Below are positions 34,440 to 43,171 of a stretch of DNA of 64,000 bases, piece after piece (the first letter of the stretch is position 1; each line of letters begins with the position of its first letter). The position numbers and the translations under genes are program-made. Source of the stretch: an uncultured Acidobacteriota bacterium. GTDB lineage: Bacteria > Acidobacteriota > Terriglobia > Bryobacterales > Bryobacteraceae. The stretch lies in the NCBI GenBank assembly GCA_902826605.1, contig CADEFM010000005.1, forward strand, positions 286,298 through 350,297, given 5' to 3'. Under the pieces are notes generated by a model. That model was not told where the DNA came from. It did no database searches and saw only the letters and a list, made by a program, of their open reading frames with translations.

Positions 34440-36220
34440 CTCTGGCGCTGATTTTGGCTCTACCGCTGCTGGGCGCGTTGCTGATGTTCCTGGCCGGACG
34501 CCGGCTGCCCCATGCCGTAATCAGCGCGGTGTGCTGTGGGACGGCGCTGGGATCCTTCATCTGCGTGTTGCTTTCGGCGGACCAGAACGTCACCTATGCC
34601 GAATGGCTGCCTTCGCTCAACGCGGCATGGGGATTGAATCTGGATGCGCTCAGCCGGGTAATGGCGCTGGTGATCACCGGCGTCGGCTTTCTGATCCATG
34701 TCTATTCGGTTGGCTACATGCGCGAAGACGCCGGATACTACCGCTATTTCGGCTACCTGAACTTCTTCGTCTTCGCGATGCTGCTGTTGGTACTGGCAAA
34801 CAACTACGTGTTGATGTTCGCCGGATGGGAAGGCGTGGGATTGGCGAGCTATCTGTTGATCGGATTCTGGTTCCACCGGCCCGCGGCCGCGGCGGCCGGA
34901 ATGAAGGCGTTTGTCGTGAATCGGGTGGGTGACGTGGGGCTGCTGCTGGCGATTCTAGCCATTCAACTGAATGTGCCGGCGGCACCGTGGATCGCCGCTT
35001 TGCTGGTGGTGGGCGCGATCGGCAAGTCGGCCCAGTTTCCGCTGCACACATGGCTGCCGGATGCGATGGAGGGGCCGACGCCAGTCTCCGCGTTGATCCA
35101 CGCGGCGACCATGGTGACGGCGGGCGTGTACTTGATCGCGCGTTCCCATACGATCTTCGAGAGTGCGGCTCAAGTATCGGCTGTGGTGGCGTGGATCGGG
35201 GCTTTTTCGGCGATCTTGGCTGCTTCGGTCGCGCTCGCGCAGAACGATATCAAGCGCGTTCTGGCGTGGAGCACGGTCAGTCAGCTGGGCTACATGTTTC
35301 TCGCGTTGGGAACCGGAGCGTATTGGGTTGCCATCTTTCACATGGTCACGCATGCGTTTTTCAAGGCGCTATTGTTCTTGGGCGCGGGCAACGTGATTCA
35401 TGCCGTGTATGGCGAACAGGACTTGCGCAAGATGGGCGGTATGCGCACGGCGTTGCCCAAAACGCACGCCCTGATGCTGGTGGGCGCGGCGTCAGCGGCG
35501 GGGGCACCGGGACTTGCGGGATTTTTCTCGAAAGACGCGATTCTGGCGAGCGCCTGGAGCGCTCCGCTGCTCTTCGTGGTGGGCATGGCCGCCGCACTGC
35601 TGACCGCGGCTTACATGACCCGGCTGATGTATTTGATTTTCTATGGGACGGCCCGGGAAGAGCGGCTGCATATGCATGAGCCGCCGATGGTGATGATCGC
35701 TCCATTGGCCGTGTTGGCGGTGGGCGCCATTGCCGCTGGATATGTTTCGCCACGGTTCTTGCTGACGCCCGTCTTGGGCGCGGAGCGCGAAGCGGGAGCG
35801 CCGGAATGGATTGTGATGGCGCTTGCCACCGCGGTGGCCGGCGCGGGTTGGTGGTTCGCGCGCGGCCGTTATCTGAATTCATGGCCTGCATTTCTGCAAC
35901 GGGCGTTTTATATTGACGAAATTTACGACGCCGTGTTCGTGCGCGGTTTCGCTCTGGGTGGGGGGCGCTTGCTAAGCGCCTTCGATGCCCGGGTGCTGGA
36001 TGCAGGCGTCAACGGCGTTGGGTGGCTTACGCGCCTTGTGTCCAGGGTTTCCATCTGGTGGGACATCTGGATCGTGGACGGGTTGGTGCGCGCGGCTTCA
36101 TTTGCGGTGAAAATGAGTTCTTACCCTGTGCGCTTTGTTCAAAGCGGTTACGTGCAGTTCTACGCGCTCGTGATGTTGGCGGGCCTCATCACTTTTGTGG
36201 GGTACCTGTTCGCGCGATGA
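34433..36220 (+). CDS. nuoL: NADH-quinone oxidoreductase subunit L
   Basis: 595 residues, about 16 membrane helices; this is the distal antiporter-like subunit. Conserved pieces include LNLDALSRVMALVITGVGFLIH, FAGWEGVGLASYLLIGFWF (key Glu), AIGKSAQFPLHTWLPDAMEGPTPVSALIHAATMV (key Lys) and HAFFKALLFLGAGNVIHA. The C-terminal lateral helix and last span are present but the tail is shorter than in some NuoL, in keeping with the 595-residue length. It overlaps both neighbours. Confidence 0.96.
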   Translation: MVTLALILALPLLGALLMFLAGRRLPHAVISAVCCGTALGSFICVLLSADQNVTYAEWLPSLNAAWGLNLDALSRVMALVITGVGFLIHVYSVGYMREDAGYYRYFGYLNFFVFAMLLLVLANNYVLMFAGWEGVGLASYLLIGFWFHRPAAAAAGMKAFVVNRVGDVGLLLAILAIQLNVPAAPWIAALLVVGAIGKSAQFPLHTWLPDAMEGPTPVSALIHAATMVTAGVYLIARSHTIFESAAQVSAVVAWIGAFSAILAASVALAQNDIKRVLAWSTVSQLGYMFLALGTGAYWVAIFHMVTHAFFKALLFLGAGNVIHAVYGEQDLRKMGGMRTALPKTHALMLVGAASAAGAPGLAGFFSKDAILASAWSAPLLFVVGMAAALLTAAYMTRLMYLIFYGTAREERLHMHEPPMVMIAPLAVLAVGAIAAGYVSPRFLLTPVLGAEREAGAPEWIVMALATAVAGAGWWFARGRYLNSWPAFLQRAFYIDEIYDAVFVRGFALGGGRLLSAFDARVLDAGVNGVGWLTRLVSRVSIWWDIWIVDGLVRAASFAVKMSSYPVRFVQSGYVQFYALVMLAGLITFVGYLFAR

Positions 36221-37713
36221 ACGGTCACTTGCTTAGCATTCTATTATTTCTGCCCTTGGCGGGCCTCATTCCCTTGCTGCTGATTCCTTCGGATCAGAAG
36301 CGCTCGCTGAAGCTGTGCGCGAACGCGGTGATGCTAGCCGGGTTCCTGCTATCGCTATTGCTGGTCTTTCAATTCGACGCGGCGGCCGCAGGGTATCAGT
36401 TCACGGAAAATGCCCCGTGGATTCCCTCGATCGGCGCTAGCTATAACGTCGGCATCGATGGCATCAGCCTGCTGCTGGTGATGTTGACGACGTTGATCGG
36501 TTTTCTGGCGACGATGTCGTCCTGGAGCGCCGTCGAAGACCGCCTGAAGGAATACTACGCGCTGTTTCTGATTCTGCAGACGGGCATGCTCGGGGTTTTT
36601 ATCTCGCTGGATCTGTTCTTGTTCTACGTGTTTTGGGAAGTCGTGCTGATCCCGATGTACTTCATCATCGGCATCTGGGGCGGTCCCCGGCGGCTGTACG
36701 CGGCCATCAAGTTTTTCGTGTACACGCTAGCCGGCAGCGTATTGATGCTGCTGGGTATTTTGACGCTGTACTTTCAGCATGCCCAGGAATACAACGTCTA
36801 CACCTTCGATCTGGCGCGGCTTTTGAACACGCACATGGCGATGGGCGCGGAGCAATTCGTCTTCTGGACGCTGTTCCTGGGCTTTGCGATCAAAGTGCCC
36901 ATGTTCCCGTTCCACACTTGGCTGCCCGATGCCCACGTGGAAGCGCCGACGGCCGGCTCCGTGGTGCTTGCGGGCGTGATGCTGAAGATGGGCGCTTACG
37001 GGTTTGTGCGATTCTCACTGCCGCTTGCGCCGCACGCGGCGAGCGAGCCGTGGGTGGTGAACACCATCGCGACGCTGTCGATCGTCGCCATCCTCTACGG
37101 CGCGCTGGTATGTCTGATGCAGAAGGACTGGAAGCGGCTGGTGGCGTATTCCTCGGTCAGCCACATGGGGTTTGTGACGCTGGGCATCTTCGCGCTCAAC
37201 TACAACGGCATCGCGGGCGGCATGCTGCAACAGATCAACCACGGCATTTCCACCGGCATGCTGTTCCTGATCGTCGGCGTGGTTTATGAGCGCCGCCACT
37301 CGCGGGAAATCAGCGCCTACGGCGGTTTGGCGCATGTGATGCCGAACCTGGCGGTGGTGTTCGCGATCGCCATGTGGAGCTCGGCGGCGCTGCCTTTGCT
37401 CAATGGATTCATCGGAGAGTTCACGATTCTTGCCGGCGCGTTCGCGGCCAATAAGCTGTGGGCCGTGCTGGCATCGTTGGGAGTGATTCTCGCCGCGGCG
37501 TATTTGCTGTGGCTATACCAGAGAACCATGCTCGGCGAAGTGACGCATGAGATCAATCGCAAACTGCGTGACCTGAGTTTGCGGGAGTGGGCGATTTTCC
37601 TGCCGCTGATCGCATGGGCGGTCTGGATCGGCGTGTATCCGAAGCCACATTTCGATGTGCTGGATAAACCCGTGCGGGCGATCGTCGAAAGAGTGACGGG
37701 AGGCGCGCGCTGA
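36217..37713 (+). CDS. nuoM: NADH-quinone oxidoreductase subunit M
   Basis: 498 residues from the ATG at 36217 that overlaps the nuoL stop in ATGA; the longer reading from 36022 lies inside nuoL. The family motifs YNVGIDGISLLLVMLTTLIGF, FWEVVLIPMYFIIGIWGG (key Glu), KVPMFPFHTWLPDAHVEAPTAGSVVLAGVMLKMG (key Lys) and LVAYSSVSHMGFVTLG are all present. It is the middle antiporter-like membrane subunit. The stop overlaps the next start. Confidence 0.96.
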   Translation: MNGHLLSILLFLPLAGLIPLLLIPSDQKRSLKLCANAVMLAGFLLSLLLVFQFDAAAAGYQFTENAPWIPSIGASYNVGIDGISLLLVMLTTLIGFLATMSSWSAVEDRLKEYYALFLILQTGMLGVFISLDLFLFYVFWEVVLIPMYFIIGIWGGPRRLYAAIKFFVYTLAGSVLMLLGILTLYFQHAQEYNVYTFDLARLLNTHMAMGAEQFVFWTLFLGFAIKVPMFPFHTWLPDAHVEAPTAGSVVLAGVMLKMGAYGFVRFSLPLAPHAASEPWVVNTIATLSIVAILYGALVCLMQKDWKRLVAYSSVSHMGFVTLGIFALNYNGIAGGMLQQINHGISTGMLFLIVGVVYERRHSREISAYGGLAHVMPNLAVVFAIAMWSSAALPLLNGFIGEFTILAGAFAANKLWAVLASLGVILAAAYLLWLYQRTMLGEVTHEINRKLRDLSLREWAIFLPLIAWAVWIGVYPKPHFDVLDKPVRAIVERVTGGAR

Positions 37714-39188
37714 ACCCGTTTTACACAGCCGCGGACCATCTGGCGTTGCTCCCGGCGCTGGCGCTGGCGTCCTTCGGTTGCGTCGTTTTGCTATTGGAGT
37801 TCTTGCTAGGAAAGGCGCGCGCGGCGGCCGCGCGGCAATGGATTTTGGGCCTCTCGCTCACCGGACTCGCGGTAACCGCGTGGACGCTATGGGCGCAGCA
37901 GCAAGCGTTGGATGGACGGCGGCTCACGGCGTTTTCAGGCGCTATTTCCGTGGACGGCTTCGCGCTGTTCTTCAACTGGATTTTCTTGGTGGCGTCGCTG
38001 GTGACGATTCTCATTTCCTATCGCTATCTGGAGATCGAAGGAGAAGAACACGCGGAGTACTATGGCCTGATTCTGCTCGCTCAGTGCGGCATGTATTTCC
38101 TAGCGACCGGCACGGACCTGGTAACCATATTCGTTGGCCTGGAGTTGATGGCGCTGTCGTTCTACATTCTGGTGGGTTTCTTGCGTGGAGAGCGGAGATC
38201 GAATGAAGCGGCGCTGAAGTATTTCCTGCTGGGTGTGTTTTCAAGCGCGCTCATGGCCTACGGATTTTCGCTGTTGTTCGGCGTGGCGGGATCTACCCGT
38301 TTGAAAGACATCGGCACGGCCATTCAAGCGGGCGATTTGCACGATCCCATTCTGTTGATGGGTCTGGCGGTGACCACGGTGGCGCTGCTGTTCAAGATCT
38401 CCGCGGTCCCATTCCACATGTGGGCGCCAGACGCCTACGAAGGCGCGCCCACGCCGGTGACGGCGTTCTTGTCGGTTGGTTCGAAGGCCGCGAGCTTCGC
38501 CTTACTGCTCCGCTTTTTCCTGGAGCCACTCGGGGCATTAAGGGATGCGTGGCAGCCGCTGCTGGTGGCTGTCGCCGTGTTGAGTATGACGGCCGGGAAT
38601 CTGGCGGCCATCACGCAGACCAACCTGAAACGGTTGATCGCCTACAGTTCCATTTCCCACGCGGGCTATATGTTGCTTGGCCTGGTGGCGGGAAATGAGA
38701 CGGGTCTGCAAGGAATCGCCGTGTACGTGCTGGTCTACACGTTCACCAATCTAGGCGCGCTATTGGTGGTGGCGGCGCTGCGCAGCAAAGGCGCGGGGCG
38801 GGGAACCGAGGAAGATTTGAATGATATCTCGGGTTTGGCGCAGCGCAATCCCGCGTACGCGGCGCTGATGGTGGTGTTCCTGTTATCGCTTGCGGGCTTG
38901 CCGCCCACGGCGGGGTTTATCGGCAAGTACTACATTTTCCTCTCGTTGATTCAGACCGGGCACACCGTGCTGGCGGTGATCGCGACGCTCTATGTCGCGG
39001 TGGCGATTTTCTACTACTTCCGCATTGTCAAACGGATGTACATGGGTGAGGCGGCGGAGCGCGCGTCCCTGATTTCGTCCAGCCTGGGCGTTCGCGTGGC
39101 GCTGGGGATCACGACGGCGGCCACCATCGTAATTGGTTTGTACCCGGAACCGTTCCTGAGATTCGCGGAGATTTCCCTGTTGCGGTGA
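37710..39188 (+). CDS. nuoN: NADH-quinone oxidoreductase subunit N, apparently CTG-initiated
   Basis: 492 residues if started from CTG at 37710, which overlaps the nuoM stop in CTGA and would begin LNPFYTAADHLALLPALALASF; a TTG at 37746 inside the first helix gives 480 residues. No ATG or GTG fits, and every other junction from nuoD to nuoM except nuoI-nuoJ overlaps, so CTG is favoured. The antiporter marks VGLELMALSFYILVGFLRGE (key Glu), KISAVPFHMWAPDAYEGAPTPVTAFLSVGSKAA (key Lys) and LIAYSSISHAGYMLLG are intact. It is the proximal antiporter-like subunit. The next gene begins 5 bases after the stop. Confidence 0.94.
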   Translation: MNPFYTAADHLALLPALALASFGCVVLLLEFLLGKARAAAARQWILGLSLTGLAVTAWTLWAQQQALDGRRLTAFSGAISVDGFALFFNWIFLVASLVTILISYRYLEIEGEEHAEYYGLILLAQCGMYFLATGTDLVTIFVGLELMALSFYILVGFLRGERRSNEAALKYFLLGVFSSALMAYGFSLLFGVAGSTRLKDIGTAIQAGDLHDPILLMGLAVTTVALLFKISAVPFHMWAPDAYEGAPTPVTAFLSVGSKAASFALLLRFFLEPLGALRDAWQPLLVAVAVLSMTAGNLAAITQTNLKRLIAYSSISHAGYMLLGLVAGNETGLQGIAVYVLVYTFTNLGALLVVAALRSKGAGRGTEEDLNDISGLAQRNPAYAALMVVFLLSLAGLPPTAGFIGKYYIFLSLIQTGHTVLAVIATLYVAVAIFYYFRIVKRMYMGEAAERASLISSSLGVRVALGITTAATIVIGLYPEPFLRFAEISLLR

Positions 39189-39192
39189 TGCC

Positions 39193-40350
39193 ATGACAGA
39201 CCTGCTGATCCCGCTGATTCTAACCGTCATCATCATTCTGGTGTATCCGCTGCTCTCCGTGTACATCGTGTTGGTGGAGCGCAAGGTGCTGGCCGATTTT
39301 CAAGCGAGGCTCGGACCGATGCGCGTGGGCCCGCACGGGCTGCTGCAGCCGCTGGCCGATGCGCTGAAGCTGGTTCTCAAGGAAGATCTTATCCCGAAGC
39401 AAGCCGACCGCGCGATTTTCTGGATCGCACCGGTGATCGCGACGTTCACCGCGTTGACCGCGTTTTCCGTGCTGCCGTTCGCGCCCCGCGTGGTGGTGGC
39501 GGATGTCAACGTCGGGCTGTTGTTCATTTCCGCCATGGGCGCGCTCAGCGCTCTCGGCATCATCCTTGGGGGCTGGGCGTCGAACAGCCATTACCCGCTG
39601 CTCGGCGCGCTGCGCAGTTCGGCGCAGCTGGTGAGCTATGAAGTGGCGCTGTCTTTGGCGCTGCTGGCGCCGGTGATGGCCGCCGAATCGCTCAGCATGG
39701 TTCGTATTGTAGAGGCGCAGCGGGAGCAAGGCGTCTGGTTCCTCTTTGGCAACTACGGATTCATGATGGTGCCGTTCGTGATCTTCATGATTGCGTCCAT
39801 CGCCGAGATCGGCCGCGTGCCGTTTGACTTGCCGGAAGCGGAATCCGAACTCGTGGCGGGCTTTCACACCGAGTTCAGCGGCTTCCGCTGGGCACTTTTC
39901 ATGCTTGGCGAAAGCGCCAATACATTCGTGGTGGCCTGCGTTGCGGTGACGCTATTCCTGGGAGGCTGGCTGCGGCCGTTCGCGAATATCGCGTGGCTCG
40001 AAATTCCCCTCGGCTATGGCGTGCCGGTATTGTTATTCGCCGGGATAGGGATCGCAAGCATCGCTCTGGCACTCCGCCTCAAGAGCCGGCCCCAAAAAAT
40101 CGGTCTGATTGGTTTGGGAGCGCTGACCACGGCCTTCGGGCTAGCGCTGGCGGTTCCGCAAGTGAACGTGCTGGTGACGCCGCTGTTTTGGTTCTTCCTG
40201 AAGACGGGCGTAATCATCTACGGGATGATCTGGCTGCGTGGCACCCTGCCACGCTTCCGCTACGACCAGTTGATGGACATCGGGTGGAAGGGGTTGATCC
40301 CAGCCGGCTTGGTGGCGATTTTGGTAAATGCCATTCTGGCCGCGATTTGA
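39193..40350 (+). CDS. nuoH: NADH-quinone oxidoreductase subunit H, extended by an extra hairpin
   Basis: 385 residues. The quinone-chamber motifs VERKVLADFQARLGPMRVGPHGLLQPLADALKLVLKED, RSSAQLVSYEVALSLALL, EIGRVPFDLPEAESELVAGFHTEFSG and RGTLPRFRYDQLMDIGWK are all present. Between LFLGGWLRPF and VLVTPLFWFFLKT there are roughly 45 more residues than in ordinary NuoH, including two hydrophobic stretches (GVPVLLFAGIGIASIALAL and KIGLIGLGALTTAFGLALAV) that look like an added pair of helices. It is the last gene of the operon, converging on serA with one base between stops. Confidence 0.95.
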   Translation: MTDLLIPLILTVIIILVYPLLSVYIVLVERKVLADFQARLGPMRVGPHGLLQPLADALKLVLKEDLIPKQADRAIFWIAPVIATFTALTAFSVLPFAPRVVVADVNVGLLFISAMGALSALGIILGGWASNSHYPLLGALRSSAQLVSYEVALSLALLAPVMAAESLSMVRIVEAQREQGVWFLFGNYGFMMVPFVIFMIASIAEIGRVPFDLPEAESELVAGFHTEFSGFRWALFMLGESANTFVVACVAVTLFLGGWLRPFANIAWLEIPLGYGVPVLLFAGIGIASIALALRLKSRPQKIGLIGLGALTTAFGLALAVPQVNVLVTPLFWFFLKTGVIIYGMIWLRGTLPRFRYDQLMDIGWKGLIPAGLVAILVNAILAAI

Positions 40351-40351
40351 A

Positions 40352-41956
40352 TCAGCGGAACTCAACCCATTTGGCTACGCGAATCGCCTTGTTTTCGAGC
40401 AGTTCCGCAAGCACCCCTTCCCCGACCGGCTGATCGGTTTCTACCACTAGAATCCCATTAGGTGGCGCACCTGCTTTATCAGTCTGCGGCAGGTGTCCCA
40501 TAGCCAGGCTGGAGATGTTGATGTGGTGGCGTCCAGTGACCGCACCCAAGTGGCCAAGCACGCCCGGAACATCGTCATTCCGCACGACTACTAAGTGCCC
40601 TTCAAGGGACGCTTCGCAGCGGATACCATCCACGGCCCACAGGCGCGGACGCTCCAACACGATGGCGCCTTCCACGGTCGTGACGCCCTTGTCGGTTTCG
40701 AGTTCGATGCGGATCGTATCCAAGTGCCCGGTGGGGCGTTCAAAGCCTTCCGAAAAACCGATGCCGCGCAAGCCGGCGAACTTGAGCGCGTTTACCACGT
40801 TGATCTTGCGCGCGGAAGAGCGGCTCAGGACGCCGGCCAGCGCCGCGTTACGGATCATGTGGGAATTGCGGGGCGTGAGATCCGGGGAAGAAAGATTCCC
40901 GTGATACACGATGCGAACCTGTTTCGGATTCCCAGGAGCGACGTGAGCGGCGAACGTGCCTAGTTTTTCGGCCAGAGCTACGTGCGGTGCGATCGCGCGG
41001 TTGGCTTCTTCGCTCATCGCCGGCACGTTGAGTGCGTTGATGGCGATGCCATGCTCCAGATATTCGACCAAGTGCTCTGCCAGCCGAACGCTGATGAGTT
41101 CGTGCGCTTCCCCGGTGGATGCGCTGATATGCGGCGTCGCCAGAACTTGGTCCATCTTCAGCAACGGTTCACCCGCGTCCGGCGGTTCCGTTTGCAACAC
41201 ATCGAGTGCCGCGCCGGCGACTTTACCGCTGTTTATGGCGTGGCGAAGCGCCTCCACGTCGATCAGTTCGCCGCGCGCGCAATTGACCACACGAACACCC
41301 GGCTTCATTTTCGCGAACGCGGCATCGTCCAGCATGCCCATGGTTTGGGTGGTGAGGGCGACGTGCAGCGTGATGTAGTCGCTCTTGGCATATAACTCAT
41401 CGAGCGTCGTGAGGGTAACTCGCAGATCGGCTGCGGTTTCCGGATTCACGAAAGGGTCATTCGCCAGAATCTTCATCTCAAACGCGCGCGCGCGCCGGAC
41501 CACTTCGCGGCCAATGGACCCCAGGCCCAGCACGCCCAGGGTCTTGCCGCGCAATTCGGTTCCCAGAAATCCCTCGCCATCCCATTTGCCACGGCGAGTG
41601 GATGCGATCGCCTGGGGGATGGAACGCGCCATCGCGAGCATCAGGCCCAGAGTATGTTCCGCGACCGCCACGGCGCTTTCGCCGGGAGAATTCATGACCA
41701 GTACGCCGGCGGCGGTGGCGGCATCGAGATCTACGAAATCCGCGCCCACGCCGGGAAACGCAATAACTTTCAGTTTCTTGGCGCCGTCGATTTGAGCGGC
41801 GGTCACCTTCGCGGTATGGGATGCCAGTAATGCGTCCGCGTCTTCTAAATGACGCTCGTATTCCGCGGGGCTGGAAACCACAATTTCCCAGCCGGGTTGG
41901 TTTTTCAAGACTTCAACCCCGGCCGGGTGAATCGATTCGGCGATAACGATTTTCAT
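40352..41956 (-). CDS. serA: D-3-phosphoglycerate dehydrogenase, long form
   Basis: 534 residues, the long type with a regulatory tail. The Rossmann NAD site reads TLGVLGLGSIGREVVRRARAFEM. Catalytic residues sit in VNCARGELID (Arg), near PPDAGEPLL (Glu) and ATPHISASTGEA (His). After residue about 315 come the ASB intervening domain (NYRNAALAGVL-like IRNAALAGVLSRSS) and a C-terminal ACT domain (GHLGAVTGRHHINISSLAMG), the usual place for serine feedback control. It catalyses the first step of serine synthesis. It starts 8 bases after the class V aminotransferase gene and is probably translated from the same message. Confident assignment. Confidence 0.96.
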   Translation of the reverse strand: MKIVIAESIHPAGVEVLKNQPGWEIVVSSPAEYERHLEDADALLASHTAKVTAAQIDGAKKLKVIAFPGVGADFVDLDAATAAGVLVMNSPGESAVAVAEHTLGLMLAMARSIPQAIASTRRGKWDGEGFLGTELRGKTLGVLGLGSIGREVVRRARAFEMKILANDPFVNPETAADLRVTLTTLDELYAKSDYITLHVALTTQTMGMLDDAAFAKMKPGVRVVNCARGELIDVEALRHAINSGKVAGAALDVLQTEPPDAGEPLLKMDQVLATPHISASTGEAHELISVRLAEHLVEYLEHGIAINALNVPAMSEEANRAIAPHVALAEKLGTFAAHVAPGNPKQVRIVYHGNLSSPDLTPRNSHMIRNAALAGVLSRSSARKINVVNALKFAGLRGIGFSEGFERPTGHLDTIRIELETDKGVTTVEGAIVLERPRLWAVDGIRCEASLEGHLVVVRNDDVPGVLGHLGAVTGRHHINISSLAMGHLPQTDKAGAPPNGILVVETDQPVGEGVLAELLENKAIRVAKWVEFR

Positions 41957-41964
41957 GTGTTTGT

Positions 41965-43149
41965 TTAGACTGCAAGGGCAGCTTCCGCCGTCTGGCGGAT
42001 AAATACCTGTTCCGCGGCGGCAACGCCCGCGCCGCGCTGTACGGGCACGCCGAGAATTTCAAGGATGATTTCGAGCTGTGCAAGCACTCCGAAAAGATCG
42101 ACGGCATCGAAATATCCCAAATGGGCGATTCGAAAAATCTTGCCCTTCATCTCGCCCTGCCCGTTCGCAATCACCGATCCAAAGCGCTCGCGAAATTCAT
42201 TGACGATGACTGCCGAATCCATGCCGCGCGGTGCTTTTATCGCAGTGACGGCGGCTCCCGGATGGCTAGGGGCGAATAGTTCCAGACCCAGGGCGGCGCA
42301 TGCATGCCGCGTGGCTTCCGCCAGCATTTGAGCGTTGGCGATGAGCTTCTCCATGCCCATGGTTTTGATGGATCGCAGCACGTCGGCCAGTCCCAGAATT
42401 AAAGACGTCGCCGGAGTCCAAGCCGATTCCCCTTTCGCCGCGTTCTTCCTTTCGCGGCGCAGGTCGAAATAATAGCGTGGCAGGCGCGCGGTTTCCATTT
42501 GAGTCCAAGCTTTATTGCTGACGGCAAGAAACGCGAGGCCCGGCGGAATCATGAAGGCCTTCTGCGATCCGCCGATGACGATGTCCAGGCCCCAGCCATG
42601 GATGTCGAGCGGCATGGTTCCGATGCCTGTAATGGCATCGACAATGAATAGCGCGCCCGTACGCCGGACGATCTCACCCATGGCGCGAACATTGTGGATG
42701 GAGCCTGTGGAGCTTTCCGAGGCTTGCACGAATACGCCCTTCACTTCCGGGTTGGCTGCGAGCGCAGCGGCAAGCGCTGCCGGTGTCACCGCGTCTCCAT
42801 AGGGAGCGCTGAGCACCAACACGTCCAATCCGAAAGCCCTAGCCAGTTCCACCCATCGCTCGCCGAACTTGCCTGCGGAGCAGACGATGACGCGGTCGTT
42901 AGGAGAAAAACAATTCGCCACGGAGGCTTCCATCGCGCCGGTACCCGAGGCCGTCAGAATCAGCACATCGTGAGTAGTGCCGAGGACTTCCTTAAGATCC
43001 GCCAGCACGGCGAGATAGAGCGTCCGGAATTCGTCCGTGCGGTGGTGCACATCCGCGCCCATCATGGCCTGCAAGGCTCTGGGATGCAGAGGCGTCGGGC
43101 CGGGAGTGAGCAGGCGCTGTTTCCGTAAATACATCGAAAACTTCAGCAT
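41965..43149 (-). CDS. Class V aminotransferase, likely phosphoserine or serine-glyoxylate type
   Basis: 394 residues from ATG at 43149; a second ATG at 43134 gives MYLRKQRLLTPGPTPLHP, the canonical beginning of the family. The pyridoxal lysine lies in DIVIGGSQKAFMIPPGLAF, and TASGTGAMEASVANCFSPND and VDAITGIGTMPLDIHGWG form the cofactor site. Family activities include alanine-glyoxylate, serine-pyruvate and, in lineages without classical SerC, phosphoserine transamination. Direct coupling to serA argues for the phosphoserine role, which is inference. It is divergent from the SMP-30 gene, with a shared TTATAA core between the two starts. Confidence 0.9.
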   Translation of the reverse strand: MLKFSMYLRKQRLLTPGPTPLHPRALQAMMGADVHHRTDEFRTLYLAVLADLKEVLGTTHDVLILTASGTGAMEASVANCFSPNDRVIVCSAGKFGERWVELARAFGLDVLVLSAPYGDAVTPAALAAALAANPEVKGVFVQASESSTGSIHNVRAMGEIVRRTGALFIVDAITGIGTMPLDIHGWGLDIVIGGSQKAFMIPPGLAFLAVSNKAWTQMETARLPRYYFDLRRERKNAAKGESAWTPATSLILGLADVLRSIKTMGMEKLIANAQMLAEATRHACAALGLELFAPSHPGAAVTAIKAPRGMDSAVIVNEFRERFGSVIANGQGEMKGKIFRIAHLGYFDAVDLFGVLAQLEIILEILGVPVQRGAGVAAAEQVFIRQTAEAALAV

Positions 43150-43157
43150 AGCAAAGG

Positions 43158-43165
43158 CTTATAAT
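43158..43165. promoter_or_regulatory. Overlapping divergent -10 elements
   Basis: On the plus strand TATAAT (43160-43165) stands 6 bases before the SMP-30 ATG at 43172. On the minus strand TATAAG (43163-43158) stands 8 bases before the ATG at 43149 of the aminotransferase. The two hexamers share four bases. Either transcript would start at or next to its start codon. Confidence 0.5.
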
Positions 43166-43171
43166 CGCCTC

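Noticed and set aside
34531..34932. Alternative plus-strand frames within nuoL
   Set aside because: They are +1 shadows of nuoL, which has all family motifs in its own frame.
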